Shown one piece after another: positions 1 through 7,829 of a stretch of 50,031 bases of DNA. Both the position numbers and the translations under genes were made by a program. Source of the DNA: Candidatus Bathycorpusculum sp. (lineage in GTDB: Archaea; Thermoproteota; Bathyarchaeia; Bathyarchaeales; Bathycorpusculaceae); NCBI GenBank assembly GCA_009778385.1, contig WRJX01000097.1, positions 1-50,031 of the forward strand, in the 5' to 3' direction. The first letter of the stretch is position 1. Each line of letters opens with the position of its first letter. Below the pieces are notes generated by a model. It ran no database searches, was not told the origin of the DNA, and saw only the letters and a list, made by a program, of their open reading frames with translations.

Positions 1-142
1 GTGCTTCTTGGCCTAGTCCTATGGTTTTTGGGCTGATGCCTACTTCGGTGTAAGTGTTGCGGTCAGGCATTTGTGTGTAGTCTGCAAATGCTGTAGGTGA
101 AATAAAAGTTATCATTGAAAGCATTAGTAAAAGCGTTAACAT
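1..142 (-). CDS. Secreted protein, N-terminal part only (runs off the window)
   Basis: Reading leftward from an ATG at 142, the frame stays open to the window edge and encodes a clear signal peptide: a hydrophobic stretch of about 15 residues (MLTLLLMLSMITFISPTAFA), then a mature start beginning DYTQMPDRNTYTEVG. The mature part contains ISPKTIGLGQ, which resembles the beta-sandwich opening (P-x-x-x-G-x-G-Q) of many large secreted archaeal proteins. The frame is also open upstream to about 236, with a TTG at 217 that would add a lysine-rich leader, so the exact start is uncertain. Only about 47 codons are visible, so no function can be assigned. The export signal is seen in the sequence; the family resemblance is inference. 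Confidence 0.6.
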   Translation of the reverse strand, partial: MLTLLLMLSMITFISPTAFADYTQMPDRNTYTEVGISPKTIGLGQEA

Positions 143-1150
143 GATTGTAATTGTATGTGATTTATTTTTTATGTTTGAAGCTGTTTTTATTTTATTTAAT
201 GCTATTTTTGCCTGCAATATTTTTCTCTCTGTTTATTTTTATTGTTTTTTGCATAAATTTATGCAAGTAATGAATGGTGAAGATCTTGTATTTATCTCTA
301 ATTCCCATTTTCAAAATCATACATCACTAGTAGAGCTGTGATGATTTTCATGTTTTTGACAAATCTGATTATAGTATTTTGTCGAAGGTTTAGTCTGAAA
401 GTTTACCCTTAAGTTAAGATGTCTTCAACTGTGAATTTATATACTAAGCGTTTTTTATTTCAAGATAAATAATAAGTACTCTAACGGTAAGTATCAGATA
501 AACTCTTAACGTTTTAATACTGCGAGTGAAAATAGGCAGAAAATCAAAAAACTCTATAGATACTCCAAAAGGGGTCCTCAGCAGATTGCCCGGCATAGTG
601 CAATGGTATGATCTCGTTAACTGGAATTTAGTTTTATCCGAAAACAGGCTAAATAAACCTGCTTTTTTCATTAAAAACCTCCTGAAGCATTGATACTTAT
701 ACTCTTTGTAGCCATAAACCGCCTTCGCTTCCCCTTTACACTTAACCTCATACAACATATGCAAGCTCTTATTTCCAAAACAGAACTATATGTACACTTA
801 ACATACAACACACGTTCTCCGTATATGACAGTATTTTGAACAGATTCCTCATCTTATGCTGCTTAATTAACGACTTGCAGAACACATCCCTACTGAAGGG
901 CAGGTAAGAAAAGATATGTAACTTTCATTAGTTCTCTGAAGAATGTTTACCAAGTATTCTATGTATCAATTAATGCAGCAGAGGTTTTACTGTAATATGC
1001 CAAAAGTTAAGAGACTAAAATGGTATTGCTAAAAAAGGGGTTTAAAACCTGTTTAGCTACTAACGTCTGTTCTTGATGGCTTGTCTATGTTTTTATGATA
1101 AAGGTTAAAAGTGTAAAGTTGAATTATCCACATAACTTTAGTTTGGATGC
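143..1150. other. Long intergenic region, mostly without convincing genes
   Basis: About 1 kb separates the secreted-protein gene from HMG-CoA reductase. It is AT-rich with many short open frames and stop codons on both strands. The one frame with translational support is a 75-codon ORF at 444-671 on the minus strand, listed separately. Nothing resembling a known RNA gene could be completed here. The last 100 bases before the reductase should hold its promoter, but I could not single out one TATA box with confidence. Confidence 0.4.
444..671 (-). CDS. Possible small hypothetical protein (75 aa)
   Basis: An ATG at 671 is preceded, seven bases away, by a strong Shine-Dalgarno sequence (AGGAGG on the minus strand). 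The product begins MKKAGLFSLFSDKTKF, is basic, and ends in a hydrophobic stretch followed by IYLEIKNA. The frame extends upstream to 764 without a better start. I recognise no family, and the position in a decayed-looking spacer makes a remnant as likely as a live gene. The ribosome-binding site is the only positive evidence. Confidence 0.25.
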   Translation of the reverse strand: MKKAGLFSLFSDKTKFQLTRSYHCTMPGNLLRTPFGVSIEFFDFLPIFTRSIKTLRVYLILTVRVLIIYLEIKNA

Positions 1151-1159
1151 GTGTTTGAT

Positions 1160-2434
1160 ATGGCTAAATCGTCTGTTATTTCTGGTTTCTACAAGCTTAC
1201 CCCTAAGGAACGTCTTGCTATTGTGAAAGATTTTGCAGGTTTAACTGATGACGAGGCTCAGCTTATTGGGCAAACTTGTGCGTTACCCCTTGATGTAGCT
1301 GATCACATGGTTGAAAACGTAATAGGCACTTTTCCTGAGCCCTTAGGTATAGGCGCAAACTTTCTAATCAACGGTATTGAATATCTCATTCCAATGGCAA
1401 CTGAGGAGCCAAGTGTTATTGCTGCTGCTAGTTATGCAGCGAAAATGGTTCGTGAAGGCGGAGGATTCCACACCAGCAGCACCGCGCCTGTAATGATTGG
1501 GCAAATTCAAGTTGTCAAACTAGAAAATGCGCAAGAAGCTAAAGACAAAGTTTTAGCCGCCAAAGTTGACATTTTAAAGAAGGCTAACGATCAAGATCCT
1601 GTTCTTAACAAGTTTGGTGGCGGCGCAAAAGACCTCGGTGCAAGAGTTATAGAAACTACCATGGGGCAAATGCTTATTGTTGAATTATATGTGGACTGCC
1701 GAGACGCCATGGGTGCCAATGCAGTTAATACAATGGCTGAAGCCTGTGCACCCCTGATTGAACAAATCACCAATGGCCAAGTTTATCTAAGGATTCTTAC
1801 AAATCTTGCCACTAAACGGCTTGTACGGGCAACATGCACTGTTCCTAAAGATACAGTTGGCGGAGAGGCAGCTGTTGAGGGCATTGCTTATGCATCTGCC
1901 TTTGCAGCAGCAGACCCCTACCGTGCTGCAACACACAATAAAGGCGCCCTTAACGGCATAATAGCTACAGTACTAGCCACCGGCAATGATCATCGTGCAA
2001 TTGAAGCCGGAGCCCACGCATACGCCGCCATAACCGGACAATACACCTCCTTCTCCAAATGGACCAAAAATGCTAACGGTGACTTGGAAGGCTCAATTGA
2101 GCTACCTATGGCCGTAGGCTTAATAGGTGGCGCAGTAAGAACTCACCCAATTGCAAAAATCTGTATGAAAATATTAGGCGTAAAATCAGCTAACGAATTT
2201 GGAGAAGTCCTAGCCGCAGTCGGTTTAGCACAAAACCTAGCCGCCCTACGAGCACTTTCCCGTGAAGGCATTCAACGCGGTCACATGTCATTGCATGCAA
2301 GAACTGTTGCAATAGCTGCAGGTGCACCAACTGAACTTGTAGATACAATTGCTGAGCGTATGGCTAAAGAGAAAACAGTTAACGTAAATCGCGCCAAAGA
2401 AATCCTTGAAGAATTAACAACAAAGAAACCTTAA
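1160..2434 (+). CDS. mvaA: Hydroxymethylglutaryl-CoA reductase, class II
   Basis: This enzyme interconverts HMG-CoA and mevalonate and supplies the mevalonate route to archaeal isoprenoid lipids. The protein (424 aa from the ATG at 1160) has the full class II length. It opens with the family signature SSVISGFYKL, carries the catalytic glutamate in MATEEPSVIAAAS, the lysine region ATHNKGALNGI, the aspartate region VLATGNDHRAIEAGAHA and the C-terminal catalytic histidine in GHMSLHART. A GTG at 1151 would add three residues; the ATG fits the start of homologues better. Class II enzymes were first known as degradative NAD(H)-dependent forms, but several archaea use one as their only reductase. 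The next gene follows after a short gap and may be co-transcribed. Confidence 0.96.
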   Translation: MAKSSVISGFYKLTPKERLAIVKDFAGLTDDEAQLIGQTCALPLDVADHMVENVIGTFPEPLGIGANFLINGIEYLIPMATEEPSVIAAASYAAKMVREGGGFHTSSTAPVMIGQIQVVKLENAQEAKDKVLAAKVDILKKANDQDPVLNKFGGGAKDLGARVIETTMGQMLIVELYVDCRDAMGANAVNTMAEACAPLIEQITNGQVYLRILTNLATKRLVRATCTVPKDTVGGEAAVEGIAYASAFAAADPYRAATHNKGALNGIIATVLATGNDHRAIEAGAHAYAAITGQYTSFSKWTKNANGDLEGSIELPMAVGLIGGAVRTHPIAKICMKILGVKSANEFGEVLAAVGLAQNLAALRALSREGIQRGHMSLHARTVAIAAGAPTELVDTIAERMAKEKTVNVNRAKEILEELTTKKP

Positions 2435-2463
2435 CAACTCCATTTTTATGAAGGGTGATTTTT

Positions 2464-2733
2464 TTGAAAATTTTGCTTGATGAAATGTTTGCTGGTTTAA
2501 AAGAATACTTCGAAGCCTTAGGCTACAGTGTAATAACTGCTCAAGAAGCCGGTTTAAAAAGTGTTAAAGACCGTGAAATAGTAGAATACGCAAAAACCCA
2601 TGATCTATTACTAATTACTCAGGACGCTAAACCTGCAGAACTTGCAGAACTAACCGGCGTTAAATGTGTCCTAGTTTCAAACGCTATGATTGCAAAAGTA
2701 GCAGACACAAAAATTCGTCAACTTTTCCCTTAA
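2464..2733 (+). CDS. DUF5615-type PIN-like protein
   Basis: A protein of 89 aa with the small PIN-like fold of the DUF5615/Mut7-C group. It shows the opening KILLDEMFAGLKEYFEALGY with the conserved Asp-Glu, a central DREIVEYAKTHDLLLITQD with the second acidic cluster, and a hydrophobic C-terminal strand. Such proteins are often toxin-like or RNase-like, but none of this subgroup is firmly assigned and no antitoxin partner is visible. The start is taken as TTG at 2464 because a GGTGAT Shine-Dalgarno lies just before it; the open frame begins at GTG 2455, which is itself part of that site. It sits 29 bases after mvaA in the same direction and is probably read through from it. Confidence 0.65.
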   Translation: MKILLDEMFAGLKEYFEALGYSVITAQEAGLKSVKDREIVEYAKTHDLLLITQDAKPAELAELTGVKCVLVSNAMIAKVADTKIRQLFP

Positions 2734-2924
2734 TTAATGCTTAGTGACTTGCAATATCTAAAAAAGAAGCAAATAACAGTCGTTAAGGTGTTAATCGGAT
2801 CGCCATCTCATATCTCTCTCGACAATCCTTCTTTTTGTTCATCAAACAATCAGACAACAACATGAACTAAAGCGAAATAGGGCAAATTACATATTTTGTG
2901 TGTTTATGTCTTTTTTTTTACTCT

Positions 2925-3989
2925 TCAACAGGGTTTACTCATTTTTGCCTCTATCTGTGATACTTTCTTTTTGAAGTAAAAGAACAAAGCACCAGTAACA
3001 ACCCCAACCACTACAACCATAATGCTCACACAAATAACCACAACATCTCTCAAACTATACCCATTACCATTAGATGATTCACCACTACCACCAGACGACC
3101 CGCTCCCATTAGACCCAGAACCACCATTATTACCACCAGACGATCCGCCATTGCCGTTAGAAGATCCACCACTATTATTACCGCCAGACCCAGAACCACC
3201 ACTGTCTACATCAGAGTAGTAGTAACACACATCATCACTACTACTTTGTTGGATATTGCCAGAAACTGTGCCGCCAAATCTATTAAAAACGCCATTATGG
3301 TTGTACACACCACCACCGCCATTATAGGCTTTGTTACCTGAAATTTCACCACCCGACATAGTGAAAGTGTCGCTGTTAGATACCCCACCACCATTCATTG
3401 CTGTGTTGTTGGAAATTTTGCCACCATGCATTTCAAACGTACCATAGTTGATCACACCACCACCCGCACTATAAAATTGAAGTCCAATAGCAACACCTTT
3501 GGCTATGTTACCCGAAATCTCGCCACTATTTAGGATAAGCTGGCCATCACTATGAATAATTACTCCGTTACCGCTGTCACCGCTTCTATGCGTTACAATA
3601 ATACCATCAAGTTTTAACATTCCATAACCTGTAACATTAATAGTATACTCATCACTTTTACCAATTAATTTGTAAAAGCCATTTTTGTTGCTTGTTAGTG
3701 TTATGTCTTTGTTGGCAGGAATGGTAAGTGATGAGGATAGTGATATGTCGTTGTTGAGGGCTATTATGGTTGATGTTTTGGATGGTGCATTATTAATCGC
3801 GTTTTTGAGTTCTGTTTCGTTGTTAACTGTTTTATCTGGTGCGCCTAATGCAAAGGGGGATGTGTTAATAATCGCGGAGGCAAGGAAAGAAGAAACTAAC
3901 GCTACCATAAACAGTGTAGACACAAAAATCAAAGTCTTTCGATTATGAAAACATCGGAAGTCGAACTTTGATTTAATATTCATACTCAT
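2925..3989 (-). CDS. Anchored surface protein with GGG-type beta-helix repeats
   Basis: A protein of 354 aa, probably displayed on the cell surface. It has an N-terminal hydrophobic export signal (about residues 20-48), then a right-handed beta-helix region (about 55-250) with repeats of the type GGxIS(G/N)N and GGGVxNxGTFxM, as in adhesin-like proteins of gut archaea and bacteria. A Ser/Gly/Asn-rich linker of about 50 residues follows, then a C-terminal transmembrane helix (about 315-340) with a basic tail. The Shine-Dalgarno GAGGTGT lies just before the ATG at 3989. A truncated paralogue lies at 40207-41165. The fold and location are inferred from repeat pattern and topology; the ligand is unknown. 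Confidence 0.75.
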   Translation of the reverse strand: MSMNIKSKFDFRCFHNRKTLIFVSTLFMVALVSSFLASAIINTSPFALGAPDKTVNNETELKNAINNAPSKTSTIIALNNDISLSSSLTIPANKDITLTSNKNGFYKLIGKSDEYTINVTGYGMLKLDGIIVTHRSGDSGNGVIIHSDGQLILNSGEISGNIAKGVAIGLQFYSAGGGVINYGTFEMHGGKISNNTAMNGGGVSNSDTFTMSGGEISGNKAYNGGGGVYNHNGVFNRFGGTVSGNIQQSSSDDVCYYYSDVDSGGSGSGGNNSGGSSNGNGGSSGGNNGGSGSNGSGSSGGSGESSNGNGYSLRDVVVICVSIMVVVVGVVTGALFFYFKKKVSQIEAKMSKPC

Positions 3990-4213
3990 CAGACACCTCT
4001 ACCGATATACACCTATAAATTTAACGTCACTAACCGCTACTTATATGCATTATTACCTAAACACAATAAAAAATAAAAATCATCAAAAAGCAAAAATCAA
4101 ACAAGCCCACATGTATAGTGGACAGCACACTTCAAGATAACGTCAATTTGAAACTACTACGGATGATGTTTCTCCCTCAGAAAAGATTGTACACTAAAAA
4201 TATAAAACAACGG

Positions 4214-4708
4214 TTAAAGTGTTAATGCTATGCTTTTTAGGTATTTATTCCATAGGTAAGCTGCGGCATAGCCTGCAGTAGCTCCAGTTGCGGGTCCCAT
4301 AAACATTACCATAACATCAAGGACTAAGCTTCTCTGAATAATTAAGGTCATATTTGAATTTCCGGCTTGCATGAAGGCGTATTCTGGGATTACTACGCTT
4401 GCGCTGTATGTTATTATGCCAATTAGCATTGTGCTAACTGCTATAGCTGCAATAAGCCGGTTACGATTAACGCCTTGATAAGAGCCTTTGATTTTGAAGA
4501 CAAACAATGCAGCATCTACTAAAGCTCCAAATAGCACTGAGGCGACAAATGTAAATAACCCCAATCCCGGGCTACCAAGTGCTGTTAACAACCCACCCAC
4601 TGCTCCCGCGTAAGTTGCGCCTACATTTTTTATAAATAATCCGCTAAGAGCCAAAAGCACCGCTTGAGGTGCAATAAACATGTAATTAATTGGAGGCGGT
4701 AAAAACAT
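4214..4708 (-). CDS. Small polytopic membrane protein, possibly ECF-type S component
   Basis: A product of 164 aa from the ATG at 4708 with about five hydrophobic helices rich in Gly, Ala and Val, and a short loop KIKGSYQGVNRNRL. The helix pattern and the motif YAGAVGGLLTALGSPG recall substrate-binding S components of energy-coupling-factor vitamin transporters, but I see no signature that fixes the substrate and no ATPase genes are adjacent. The frame stays open upstream to about 4792 and there encodes another good membrane helix (KRIFIVSLFGSIIFVVN) with no ATG, GTG or TTG in frame. The true protein is therefore probably longer, with an unusual start or a sequencing error. It is divergent from the gene at 4970. 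Confidence 0.5.
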   Translation of the reverse strand: MFLPPPINYMFIAPQAVLLALSGLFIKNVGATYAGAVGGLLTALGSPGLGLFTFVASVLFGALVDAALFVFKIKGSYQGVNRNRLIAAIAVSTMLIGIITYSASVVIPEYAFMQAGNSNMTLIIQRSLVLDVMVMFMGPATGATAGYAAAYLWNKYLKSIALTL

Positions 4709-4969
4709 GTTTACTACAAAGATAATTGAGCCAAACAGTGAAACAATAAAGATCCGTTTTAGTCGATGCGTTTGTAAATTCCCCTCTAAACGTTATAGAT
4801 GATTTGTTGTTTACATTAAAAAACATTAACGCCTCGCTTCAAAATTTTATAATTTTCCATTAACTTTTATGTCTGAATTTTAACGATAGTTATAAATTGC
4901 AAGCTTGATATAACTTGTAAATATTCCCATATTTGATTCATAAATGTAAAAGTAGGAGAGCAAGGAAAG

Positions 4970-5719
4970 TTGAGCACTCACGCAGAGGATCTAAAACTAA
5001 GGTTAATGACAATCGAACTTTTACGTACCGCAAAATACAGACGCAACATAACCTATCGTGAATTAGGCTCAAAAACCGGCCTACCCGTCACAGTTTTAAG
5101 TCGATATGCAAAAGGACACGTACTTCCAAACACCGCAAGAGCTAAACAACTCTGGCGCGTACTCACAAAACTCGTCGGTCTAGACGTTGAACTTCGAAGT
5201 CGAATAAAATTCGACGACATAGGCTACTTTGACAATACTGAAATTATCGGCGACTATAACATCTTACAACAAGCCGCTAACCATGCGTTAGCTAATTTTG
5301 CAGGAAAACGCGTAACAAAAGTCCTAACCCCCTCAGTCGACGGAGTCCCACTAGGCACAATGGTCGCAAACGCCCTAGGCGTAAATCTAATAATTGCTAA
5401 ACGTGACAAAAAAGTTGGCGTAAAAGGATTCCTAGAAGAAACATTTCTCCTAGGGCGTGACTCTGGCATCACTGTAACCCTATACATACCCAAGGACGCC
5501 ATCAAAAAACGCGACAGCGTACTAATCGTTGATGACCTAATTAAAAGTGGAGAAACCCAAGAAGCTCTAGTGAACTTAACCAAAAAAGCCAAGGCCGAAG
5601 TCTCAGGCATCTTTTCACTAATTGCCGTCGGCGAAGAATGGAAAAAACGCCTAAAAAACACCCAAGACTCACCCGTAGAAGTAGTCACCCACCTAAAATC
5701 CCCCTTCGACAACGCATAA
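4970..5719 (+). CDS. gfcR: GfcR-type PRTase-domain transcription regulator
   Basis: A protein of 249 aa with an N-terminal helix-turn-helix (about residues 10-60, including ITYRELGSKTGLPVTVLSRYAKG) fused to a type I phosphoribosyltransferase domain. The PRPP-binding loop is VLIVDDLIKSGET near residues 184-196. This architecture matches archaeal GfcR, described in haloarchaea as a regulator of sugar catabolism that uses the PRTase fold as a ligand sensor. It has been misnamed orotate phosphoribosyltransferase in many genomes. The start is TTG at 4970, with purine-rich GGAGAG/AAGGAAAG upstream. The next gene, mtnA-like, follows after 114 bases in the same direction, so the regulator may control it. 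The PRTase ligand here is not known. Confidence 0.85.
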   Translation: MSTHAEDLKLRLMTIELLRTAKYRRNITYRELGSKTGLPVTVLSRYAKGHVLPNTARAKQLWRVLTKLVGLDVELRSRIKFDDIGYFDNTEIIGDYNILQQAANHALANFAGKRVTKVLTPSVDGVPLGTMVANALGVNLIIAKRDKKVGVKGFLEETFLLGRDSGITVTLYIPKDAIKKRDSVLIVDDLIKSGETQEALVNLTKKAKAEVSGIFSLIAVGEEWKKRLKNTQDSPVEVVTHLKSPFDNA

Positions 5720-5833
5720 ACCCTCCATTTCACTTATTCACACTTTTATTAAACGCCAAAACAAAACACCATACACAATTTATACATAATACTATTAACA
5801 TATCCCTCCAATCATTGCAAGAGGTATCCCGAA

Positions 5834-6859
5834 ATGCGCATGATAAAATGGGAAAACGGAACTGTACTCACACCAGATCAAACTAAACTTCCACTTGAAG
5901 AAATCACTTTAAAATTAACTACTGTTGATCAAATGGCTAAAGCCATAAAAACCCTCCAAATCCGCGGTGCCCCCCTACTAGGTGCCGCCGCTGCCTTCGC
6001 AATAGCTCTAAGTGCTTACAACTCAAAAGCACAAACAACCATAGAAATGCTCACTGCCTTAGAAACCACAGGCACAACAATAAAAGAGCAAAGACCTACA
6101 GCAGTTAACTTATTTTGGGCAACTGATCGGGTTTTAAACATGGCCCGAACATACACGGGTGATGTTGACGGGTTACGCGCTGCTGTAATTGCAGAAGCTC
6201 AGAAAATTGCAGATGAAGACGCCGCACAAAATTACGCCATAGGCAAAAACGGTGCTGCGCTAATTGAAGACGGTGACACAATTTTAACTCACTGCAATGC
6301 AGGTGAACTAGCCACCGTTGAATATGGAACAGCCCTAGGCGTCATTAGAGCTGCTTGGAGTCAAGGTAAAAAAATCAAAGTTATAGCTGACGAAACCCGA
6401 CCCCTACTGCAGGGTGCAAGACTAACAACTTTTGAATTAAAACGTGACGGCATACCTGTAACTTTGATTACTGATAACATGGCCGGCTACGTCATGAGCA
6501 AGGGTCTTGTAAACAAAGTTATCGTAGGCGCTGACCGAATCGTTCAAGACGCAGTTTTCAACAAAATAGGCACCTACAGCGTAGCCATACTAGCCCATGA
6601 ACACGGCATACCCTTCTATGTTGCCGCACCAAAAAGCACCTTCGACCTAACATGCAAAGCAGCCAACGTCACTATTGAAGAACGCAAACCCGACGAAGTA
6701 ACACACGTAGGCTGCCAACAAACCGCACCAGACAACATCAACGTAATGAACCCCACATTTGACGCCACACCCCTAAAATACGTAACCGGCATCATAACCG
6801 AAACCAACATCTACACCAAAGAACACTTCACAAAATTCAACCCAACCTTCCCACTCTAA
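5834..6859 (+). CDS. mtnA: Methylthioribose-1-phosphate isomerase family (eIF2B-like)
   Basis: A protein of 341 aa of the eIF2B-alpha/MtnA sugar-phosphate isomerase family. It has RGAPLLGAAAAFAIAL near residue 45, the catalytic cysteine in ILTHCNAGELATVEYGTALG, ADETRPLLQGARLT, and the catalytic aspartate in VIVGADRI followed by NKIGTYSVAILAHEHGIPFYVAAP. These are the MtnA hallmarks, and the protein acts in methionine salvage on 5-methylthioribose 1-phosphate. In archaea close relatives act as ribose-1,5-bisphosphate isomerase in the AMP pathway; the TVEYGTALG motif and overall match favour MtnA, but no other salvage gene is nearby. The ATG at 5834 gives the usual short N-terminus. Confidence 0.88.
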   Translation: MRMIKWENGTVLTPDQTKLPLEEITLKLTTVDQMAKAIKTLQIRGAPLLGAAAAFAIALSAYNSKAQTTIEMLTALETTGTTIKEQRPTAVNLFWATDRVLNMARTYTGDVDGLRAAVIAEAQKIADEDAAQNYAIGKNGAALIEDGDTILTHCNAGELATVEYGTALGVIRAAWSQGKKIKVIADETRPLLQGARLTTFELKRDGIPVTLITDNMAGYVMSKGLVNKVIVGADRIVQDAVFNKIGTYSVAILAHEHGIPFYVAAPKSTFDLTCKAANVTIEERKPDEVTHVGCQQTAPDNINVMNPTFDATPLKYVTGIITETNIYTKEHFTKFNPTFPL

Positions 6860-7009
6860 CCATTACTCCTTTTACAAAACAAAAACAAGCCCTCAACCCA
6901 ATTACAGTCCGCCCTTTTTGCCAAAAAACACTACATTCCCGATTAGATATCAAACCATAAAGCATAATGTTAAAAAGTATACACATCTAAAAAGTCATAG
7001 CTGATTAAC

Positions 7010-7564
7010 TTGGACAACACCAAAACCGACACTCCCTCTATAGAATTCCAAACCAACGGCACGCTCACAACAAAAGGCATAACCATAACTGAACAAAGCA
7101 ACATAGACCAACTCTCATCACGAGGATACGGCACAATAGAAAACAAAACCCTAACCCTAGCATTCTTCGAAGCATTATACCTACAAGACAAAGGTATGCT
7201 CACTGTCAAAGACAACAAAAACACACCAGTCGGCTTCCAAACAATACTACACTCATATCAAGCCACAGACGAAAACGCCTGGGTCAACTACCTAGTATAC
7301 CGCGATCTCCGAAGTCGTGGATATGTTGTCCGAGACGGATTTGGCATCGGAACAGAATTCCGTGTCTACGAACGAGGAACATACGGCAAAGACTCCGCAT
7401 CGTACTTAGTACTTGGAACCCAAGAAGGCAAACCTTCAGACATTGACATTTTAGCTGACGTTTTACAACAATGCCAAAACCAAAAGAAAGAATTAGTTTT
7501 AGCAGTTATGAATCGCAGAGGAGAAATAGTATACTACTCTGTTTCTCAACTAACGTTCAAATAG
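7010..7564 (+). CDS. tRNA-splicing-endonuclease-like protein, catalytic His not evident
   Basis: A protein of 184 aa of the archaeal tRNA-intron endonuclease family, which cuts introns from pre-tRNA at bulge-helix-bulge sites. The C-terminal domain shows NYLVYRDLRSRGYVVRDGFG, then FRVYERG with the expected catalytic tyrosine, and KKELVLAVMNRRGEIVYYSV with the expected lysine. The segment that normally reads HSxYLVH is here DSASYLVLG, so the catalytic histidine appears to be missing. This suggests a structural subunit of an (alpha-beta)2 enzyme, with the active subunit elsewhere. The start is TTG at 7010; a TATA-like element (TAAAAAGTATA, about 6971-6981) sits 30 bases upstream, consistent with a leaderless transcript. 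Confidence 0.82.
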   Translation: MDNTKTDTPSIEFQTNGTLTTKGITITEQSNIDQLSSRGYGTIENKTLTLAFFEALYLQDKGMLTVKDNKNTPVGFQTILHSYQATDENAWVNYLVYRDLRSRGYVVRDGFGIGTEFRVYERGTYGKDSASYLVLGTQEGKPSDIDILADVLQQCQNQKKELVLAVMNRRGEIVYYSVSQLTFK

Positions 7565-7574
7565 ATAACCAAAT

Positions 7575-7594
7575 AGACTGTAAAACGACAGTCT
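7575..7594 (+). terminator. Hairpin just after the endonuclease-like gene
   Basis: A perfect 7-bp stem (AGACTGT / ACAGTCT) with a 6-base loop starts ten bases after the stop codon at 7564. The flanks are only moderately T-rich, so it may mark the 3' end or stabilise the transcript rather than act as a classic terminator. Confidence 0.35.
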
Positions 7595-7774
7595 TCTATA
7601 GGTTCCAACATAGAGCTACTATAGGTACTAAAGTGGTTTACTAGCTAAACATAGTAACTCTTCCAAGTTGGTGGTAATGTGTTTATCCTAAAAATGGTGT
7701 TTAGGTGTATGATGTTTGCTCCAACATTTTTCTTTTTTCTTCTCCTGTAGCAATCGGAATGTTAATAACCATAG

Positions 7775-7829
7775 TACATACCTACAGGTGGAGAAATAGA
7801 AACTAATGCTCATTTCCAATAGGTATGTA
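7775..7829. repeat. 10-bp inverted repeat before the secreted-protein gene
   Basis: TACATACCTA at 7775-7784 is matched by its exact reverse complement TAGGTATGTA at 7820-7829, 35 bases apart. The right arm ends at the first possible start codon of the next gene. It could be an operator or an RNA hairpin that covers the start region; nothing else in the spacer suggests which. Confidence 0.45.

Noticed and set aside
141-341. 66-codon plus-strand open frame near the window start
   Set aside because: Phe/Ile-rich product of an AT-rich spacer, antisense to the secreted-protein signal peptide; no ribosome-binding site.
579-640. tRNA-like 5' half (GCCCGGCATAGTGCAATGG, then ATGATC)
   Set aside because: It resembles an acceptor and D arm, but no anticodon stem, T arm (GTTCAAAT-like) or closing acceptor strand could be found in the next 150 bases.
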